A stretch of 64,000 bases of DNA from Chloroflexota bacterium (lineage in GTDB: Bacteria; Chloroflexota; Anaerolineae; Anaerolineales; UBA4823). Location of the stretch: assembly GCA_012516075.1 (NCBI GenBank), contig JAAYXE010000099.1, forward strand, positions 62,001-126,000, in the 5' to 3' direction. The position numbers and the translations under genes are program-made. The notes beneath the pieces were generated by a model. That model saw nothing but the letters and a program-made list of their open reading frames with translations. It made no database searches and was not told the origin of the DNA. Position 1 is the first letter of the stretch. Every line of letters begins with the position of its first letter. Shown here one piece after another: positions 59,654 to 64,000 of the stretch.

Positions 59654-61333
59654 GTGGAAATTCAAGTGCCCGACCTGGCCCATGCGTTACAGGGTCATGA
59701 CCAAGGCTACTTGCGCATTGTCGCGGAATTATGGGGGATCTCTTTTGACGCAGCAGATGCTCGCAGCGGGTTAAAGCTGCTGGTATCTGCGCTGCACGAC
59801 CGGGCTCTTGTATCCCGGGTGGTGAACAGTCTGCCGGAAGAAGCTCGCAGGGCGCTGGATGACCTTGCAGCGCAGAATGGCTACATGCCCTGGGCGCTGT
59901 TCACCCGCCGCTACGGCATGCTGCGCAGCATGGGCCCCGGCCGCCGGGACCGTGAGAAACCCTATCTGCAGCCGGTTTCGACTGCAGAGGTGCTGTGGTA
60001 CCGGGCGTTGATCAGCCGGGCTTTTTTTGACACTCCCGATGGGCCGCAGGAGTTTGCTTTTATTCCCGAAGATCTGATGGATTGGATCCCACCGGCAGAA
60101 AATGCGCCGCGCTCTGCGTTGGGCCGGGCGGCATCTCCACTGGAGCGCAAACACCTGATTGCGAGCAGCGACTATATTCTCGATCACGCCTGCACCCTGC
60201 TGGCAGCGCTGCGGCTGGGGATGCCCCTGGAGGCGCTCGAGAAAGATGCAGCGGGATGGGGCGGCGGCTCGCCATATGCGCTCACGCCGTTGATCCTGCG
60301 CGATTTGCTGGCTGCAGCCGGTCTGCTGGATGAGGCTCTGATGCCGCGCCTGGAACCGGTGCGGGCTTTCCTGGAAGCCGGGAGAGGTGAAGCACTGGCC
60401 ATCCTGGTAAGCGGGTGGCTGCGCAGTGATACTTTCAATGAACTGTTTTTACTGCCCGGACTGGAGATGGAAGGGGAATGGCGCAACCAGCCGCTGCAAA
60501 CCCGCCTGCGTGTGCTGGACCTGCTGTCTACCGTCCCGGCGGATTCCTGGTGGAGCATTCCGGCATTCACACACGCGGTTTACCAGTCTTATCCCGACTT
60601 TCAGCGTCCGGCGGGTGACTATGATTCCTGGCATATCCGGGATCGAGAGCGTGGGGAGTTCCTGCGCGGGTTCGAACACTGGGAGCGGGTGGACGGCGCA
60701 CTGCTGGACTATATCATCGCCGGCCCGCTTTTCTGGCTGGGGATCGTGGATCTGGCCGCTCCGGCCCCCGGTGGACCGGTGAGCGCTTTCCGCTTCAAAG
60801 CCTGGGCGAATGATCTGTTAAAGGGAACTGCTCCGCAGGGCCTGGCGCCTGAAAACCAGGCGATCACCGCCACCTCGGATGCGCGTCTGGTTGTGCCGCG
60901 ACTGGCGCCGCGCTCTCTGCGCTATCAGCTCGCGCGTTTCAGTCAGTGGGAAAAGGCAGATGATGAGAAATACACGTACCGTCTGACGCCCGCTTCCCTC
61001 CTTAAAGCGCACGAACAGGGGCTGCGTCTTTCTCACCTGGTTGGCCTGCTGCGGCGTTACGCACGCACGGTGCCTCCCAGCCTGTATAAAGCTCTGGACC
61101 GCTGGGAAGAACACGGCAGCGAAGCCAGCGTGGAGAGCCTGGTGGTGCTGCGCCTGAGCAGTCCGAAGCTGCTGACCGAGCTGCGAAAATCACGCGCCGC
61201 GCGTTTTCTGGGCGACCCTCTGGGGCCTACCGCCGTGATCGTGCAGCCAGGCGCATGGAAAAAGGTGCTGGCCATCCTGGCGGAGCTTGGTTATCTTGGA
61301 GAGGCCCGCGTGCTGGAGGAAGACGATAATTAA
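59654..61333 (+). CDS. Helicase-associated domain protein without a motor
   Basis: A 559-residue soluble protein. The C-terminal third (VVPRLAPRSLRYQLARFSQ, then YTYRLTPASLLKAHEQGL and a final PTAVIVQPGAWKKVLAILAELGYLGEARV) resembles the XPB/Ssl2-like helicase-associated domain (Helicase_C_3). The N-terminal part is all-helical with winged-helix-like segments. No Walker A or DEAH box is present, so it is not a helicase. GTG start with GAAGGAACGGG ahead. In Actinobacteria and Chloroflexi such proteins sit near an XPB helicase; none is in this window. Confidence 0.7.
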   Translation: MEIQVPDLAHALQGHDQGYLRIVAELWGISFDAADARSGLKLLVSALHDRALVSRVVNSLPEEARRALDDLAAQNGYMPWALFTRRYGMLRSMGPGRRDREKPYLQPVSTAEVLWYRALISRAFFDTPDGPQEFAFIPEDLMDWIPPAENAPRSALGRAASPLERKHLIASSDYILDHACTLLAALRLGMPLEALEKDAAGWGGGSPYALTPLILRDLLAAAGLLDEALMPRLEPVRAFLEAGRGEALAILVSGWLRSDTFNELFLLPGLEMEGEWRNQPLQTRLRVLDLLSTVPADSWWSIPAFTHAVYQSYPDFQRPAGDYDSWHIRDRERGEFLRGFEHWERVDGALLDYIIAGPLFWLGIVDLAAPAPGGPVSAFRFKAWANDLLKGTAPQGLAPENQAITATSDARLVVPRLAPRSLRYQLARFSQWEKADDEKYTYRLTPASLLKAHEQGLRLSHLVGLLRRYARTVPPSLYKALDRWEEHGSEASVESLVVLRLSSPKLLTELRKSRAARFLGDPLGPTAVIVQPGAWKKVLAILAELGYLGEARVLEEDDN

Positions 61334-61338
61334 AAAGC

Positions 61339-61459
61339 CGCCGGAGTAATCCTCATCCTGCAAATCAGGCAGGTTCTATCTGGCTTATGCTGCAATTTAC
61401 AGCTCCCCCAGCATTTTTTTTGTGGGTGACAGCCAGTCATCGTCTGGATTACTCCGGCG
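61339..61459. repeat. 121-bp element bounded by a perfect 14-bp inverted repeat
   Basis: The arm CGCCGGAGTAATCC (61339-61352) recurs as its exact reverse complement at 61446-61459. The 93 bases between contain smaller self-complementary stretches (CCTG...CAGG, TGCTG...CAGCA) and an 8-base T-run (61414-61421). It could be a structured RNA with a long closing stem, a terminator region for the upstream gene, or a small inverted-repeat element. No target-site duplication is apparent. Confidence 0.55.
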
Positions 61460-61525
61460 TATGCAGTTGTAAAATTCACAATCTCATCTTAGCACTCTTT
61501 CACCACTCGTTTCACGTGATAGATG

Positions 61526-61542
61526 TCATATTCGTGATATGA
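61526..61542. promoter_or_regulatory. Operator-like inverted repeat upstream of galT
   Basis: TCATAT and ATATGA flank TCGTG, 55-72 bases before the galT ATG, beside an AT-rich, promoter-like stretch. The spacing to galT suits a repressor site, but the regulator is unknown. Confidence 0.35.
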
Positions 61543-61597
61543 TATTTGTCAGGTGGGGGATGGTGAAAAGGACGATTGCTCCTGGTAGTAAAATAAA

Positions 61598-62656
61598 ATG
61601 ATGACCCTAGATTACCCTCACCGACGATTTAATCCCCTTACTCGTGAATGGGTGCTGGTATCCCCCCATCGCGCTCGCCGGCCCTGGTTAGGGCAGGTGG
61701 AAAAGACACCCGGGGAAGATCTCCCCGCCTATGACCCAACCTGTTACCTCTGCCCGGGAAATGAACGGGCGGGCGGGATTAAAAACCCTGAATACACATC
61801 TACCTTTGTTTTTGACAATGATTTCCCCGCCGTGCTGCGCCCGGAACAGGTGGAGCAGAACCCGGCTGCCCTGCCCGACTCACCTCTCTTCGCTGCGAAA
61901 CCCGAGTACGGCACTGCCCGGGTGGTGTGTTTTTCGCCGCGGCATGACTTAACGCTGCCTGAACTCTCCCAGGAACAGGTGGAGGCCGTGGTTCGAACCT
62001 GGACAGAGCAGACGCGCGAACTGGGGGCCAGAGACTATGTGCGCTATGTGCAGGTCTTTGAGAACAAAGGCGCCATGATGGGGTGTTCGAACCCGCACCC
62101 ACACAGCCAGATCTGGGCTGTCAGCCAGGTTCCCAATGAACCGGCGAAGGAGCTTGCAGCGCAGGCTGAATACTTGAAAGAGCACGGCTCCTGCCTGCTG
62201 TGCGATTATCTGGAAGAAGAGCGGCGCCTGGGCGAGCGAGTTATTGCCGAAAACGGGGGATTTACCGCCCTGGTTCCATTCTGGGCTGTCTGGCCTTTTG
62301 AAGTCATGCTGGTTGCCAGGCGCCACAGCGCTTCGCTCACTGATCTTACAGTCTCTGAGGTGAGCTTCCTGGCGGACATTATCCGCCGGATCACAGCACG
62401 CTATGATAATTTGTTCGAAATCTCATTCCCTTACTCGATGGGATTTCACCAGGCGCCCACCGATGGGGGTCGTTATGAAGGACAGCACCTGCATGTCCAT
62501 TTTTACCCGCCGCTCCTGCGTTCGGCGACCGTGCGAAAGTTTATGGTAGGTTATGAAATGCTGGCCATGCCCCAGCGTGACCTGACCCCCGAGACGGCTG
62601 CCGAGCGGCTGAGAGGTTTAAGTGAACAGCACTACCGGCTGGTGAAAGCTGCATGA
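61598..62656 (+). CDS. galT: Galactose-1-phosphate uridylyltransferase
   Basis: HIT-superfamily enzyme of 352 residues that converts UDP-glucose and galactose 1-phosphate to UDP-galactose and glucose 1-phosphate. Zinc-site CYLCPGN near residue 45, catalytic HPH in [12 protein letters not shown], second metal region [12 protein letters not shown] and [13 protein letters not shown]. It stands ahead of a D-2-hydroxyacid dehydrogenase. The other Leloir enzyme in the window, galK, lies on the opposite strand 9.5 kb away. Confidence 0.95.
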   Translation: MMTLDYPHRRFNPLTREWVLVSPHRARRPWLGQVEKTPGEDLPAYDPTCYLCPGNERAGGIKNPEYTSTFVFDNDFPAVLRPEQVEQNPAALPDSPLFAAKPEYGTARVVCFSPRHDLTLPELSQEQVEAVVRTWTEQTRELGARDYVRYVQVFENKGAMMGCSNPHPHSQIWAVSQVPNEPAKELAAQAEYLKEHGSCLLCDYLEEERRLGERVIAENGGFTALVPFWAVWPFEVMLVARRHSASLTDLTVSEVSFLADIIRRITARYDNLFEISFPYSMGFHQAPTDGGRYEGQHLHVHFYPPLLRSATVRKFMVGYEMLAMPQRDLTPETAAERLRGLSEQHYRLVKAA

Positions 62657-62708
62657 AGATTTATATCCCAAATTATCCAACAATATCCCACTTATATCCC
62701 ACACCGGT

Positions 62709-63734
62709 ATGCCTATGAATAAGCCCGTTGAAGTTCTGCTTATGGTCCCCTTTTCCGAACCGCTGCTGGCCAAGCTGCGCCGCGTTTCGCCGCGCCTGAA
62801 CTTTACGGTGAGCAAAGCACGTAAGGCCAGTGATGTTTCGGATGAAATCTGGGAGCAGGTGGAAGTACTGTACACACACCAGGTGCTCCCCGAACCGGAG
62901 AAGGCGCCTAATTTACGGTGGATTCAATTCCACTGGTCAGGGATTAACCATGCGCTGGATGCACCTATCCTGCAGAAACCCGACCTGGTGGCCACCACAT
63001 TGAGCGGAGCATCCGCCTCGCAGATGGCTGAATATGTCGTCATGATGCTCCTGGCGCTGGGACACAGCCTGCCAGAGATGATGGCCGCCCAGTGGCGAGG
63101 GGAGTGGATTAAGGAGCAGCGCGACCGGTTAAAGCGGCGGGAACTGCGCGACAGCACGGTGGGAATCGTCGGGTATGGCAGCATCGGGCGTCAGGTGGCG
63201 CGCCTGCTAACCCCATTTGGCGTCGAAATTCTGGCGACCAAACGTGACGTCATGCGGCCGGAGGATACCGGATATACACCCGAAGGCTGGGGGGATCCCG
63301 AGGGTGAGCTGGTCCGCCGCCTGTACCCGCATCAGGCGCTGCGCTCTATGATCAAGGAATGTGATTTTGTAATCGTCACGACTCCGCTGACCCCGGAGAC
63401 GAGGGATCTCATCGGAGCGGAGGAGTTTGAAGCCTTCAAACCGGGTGCTTTTTTGATCGATGTATCCAGGGGTGGGGTTGTCAACCACCAGGCGCTTCTC
63501 ACCGCCCTGAAAGAGAAAAAGATTGCCGGAGCTGCCCTGGATGTCTTCCCAGAAGAACCGCTGCCCGAAGACAGCCCGCTCTGGAAGATGCCAAACGTGA
63601 TTGTCACGCCGCATATTGCAGGCACATCTCCGTTTTATGATGCCCGCGCGGCTGACCTGTTTGCCGAAAACCTGCACCGCTACCTGGCAGGGCTGCCGCT
63701 TTATAACCGCATCAACCTCGAACGGGGATATTAG
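62709..63734 (+). CDS. D-isomer-specific 2-hydroxyacid dehydrogenase
   Basis: A 341-residue NAD(P)-dependent dehydrogenase. Rossmann motif VGIVGYGSIGRQVARLL near residue 155; catalytic Arg in LIDVSRGGVVNHQAL, Glu in DVFPEEPLPEDSPLW, His in VTPHIAGTSP. It reduces a 2-keto acid to a D-hydroxy acid, or the reverse. The exact acid (glyoxylate, hydroxypyruvate, pyruvate) cannot be told. TATCC-containing short repeats lie in the 52-base gap after galT. A strong terminator follows. Confidence 0.92.
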   Translation: MPMNKPVEVLLMVPFSEPLLAKLRRVSPRLNFTVSKARKASDVSDEIWEQVEVLYTHQVLPEPEKAPNLRWIQFHWSGINHALDAPILQKPDLVATTLSGASASQMAEYVVMMLLALGHSLPEMMAAQWRGEWIKEQRDRLKRRELRDSTVGIVGYGSIGRQVARLLTPFGVEILATKRDVMRPEDTGYTPEGWGDPEGELVRRLYPHQALRSMIKECDFVIVTTPLTPETRDLIGAEEFEAFKPGAFLIDVSRGGVVNHQALLTALKEKKIAGAALDVFPEEPLPEDSPLWKMPNVIVTPHIAGTSPFYDARAADLFAENLHRYLAGLPLYNRINLERGY

Positions 63735-63747
63735 AGAAACGAACGAA

Positions 63748-63784
63748 GATTACCCAGGTCCCGAGAGCCTGGGTGATCTTTTTT
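63748..63784 (+). terminator. Terminator after the D-2-hydroxyacid dehydrogenase
   Basis: An 11-bp stem GATTACCCAGG / CCTGGGTGATC (one G-U pair) with a 9-base loop, followed by TTTTTT. It closes the plus-strand galT region. Confidence 0.88.
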
Positions 63785-63922
63785 GAGGCCGGCAAAACTG
63801 CATATTCTGTACGCTCAAAACCGGATAAATCTCTAATAAAATAGGTCTGATTTGTACCCTCAGGTGAATGAAATTGAATTAAAATTTTTAGTGAGGGGGA
63901 AAATCGAGACCTGGAGGGTGCA

Positions 63923-64000
63923 GTGACATCTCAGAGTCCAGTCGAAGTTCCTGTTATTGGACAGCGAGACGAAACCGATATTGTAATTCGCACGAAGGGG
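63923..64000 (+). CDS. Start of a truncated open reading frame, product unknown
   Basis: GTG at 63923 with CTGGAGGG five bases upstream opens 26 codons to the window end without a stop (V T S Q S P V E V P V I G Q...). The upstream 140 bases are AT-rich and intergenic. Too short to name a family. Confidence 0.5.
   Translation, partial: MTSQSPVEVPVIGQRDETDIVIRTKG

Noticed and set aside
61339-61459. Miniature transposable element
   Set aside because: The inverted arms are perfect, but no flanking target duplication is evident and only one copy is seen in the window; kept as an unexplained structured element.

Overview
The window looks like chromosome from a Chloroflexota bacterium, probably of the Anaerolineae or a related class. 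The inference rests on gene content: an alternative complex III (act) operon fused to an A2-type caa3 oxidase operon, an FMN-riboswitch-controlled RibXY-type riboflavin ABC transporter, complete System I cytochrome c maturation with a CxxxY-type CcmE, and many lipoproteins with proline/threonine-rich linkers. Base composition is moderately GC-rich. Gene density is high, ATGA-type start/stop overlaps are common, and GTG and TTG starts are used. No phage, transposase, CRISPR array or rRNA was seen.

Layout. 1-4.2 kb: the 3' end of a GH1 beta-glucosidase, a bacteriohemerythrin, a GNAT acetyltransferase, a tRNA-Val(CAC) followed by a tandem array of decayed tRNA 3' halves with terminators, and rpiA-rpe. 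4.2-8.4 kb: a strong promoter, an FMN riboswitch and tandem hairpins ahead of ribX-ribY-ATPase and a membrane zinc-ribbon protein. 8.4-16.8 kb (minus strand): a seven-gene multiheme cytochrome / cytochrome b cluster with 37 CXXCH motifs. 17.3-26.2 kb (plus strand, divergent): ccmE-F-H-G-(I-like)-(diheme lipoprotein)-ccmA-B-C-D. 26.2-35.1 kb: an MFS transporter, a type III polyketide synthase / methyltransferase / flavoprotein operon, a secreted repeat protein, mutS2 and an M29 aminopeptidase. 35.3-37.7 kb: twin WD40 lipoproteins. 37.7-50.7 kb (minus): actABCDEF, an extra membrane cytochrome c, sco and coxBACD. 51-57.7 kb (minus): galK, a lactate permease, a two-subunit CoA-transferase, two small membrane proteins and a P5C-type dehydrogenase. 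57.9-63.7 kb (plus): a DUF429 protein, a diacylglycerol-kinase-like enzyme, a helicase-associated orphan, galT and a D-2-hydroxyacid dehydrogenase. A truncated CDS begins at the end.

How it fits together. The window holds a respiratory set. ACIII oxidises menaquinol and passes electrons through monoheme cytochromes c to the caa3 oxidase. The 8.4-16.8 kb cluster looks like a second route from the quinone pool. It has two parallel modules, each a nonaheme cytochrome c plus a diheme cytochrome b, and two large lipid-anchored multiheme proteins. The ccm operon that makes all these c-type cytochromes is transcribed divergently from a shared 486-bp intergenic region. The multiheme cluster is the best candidate for an undescribed system. 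Its function (extracellular electron transfer, reduction of an unknown acceptor, or oxidation of a donor) cannot be decided from sequence alone.
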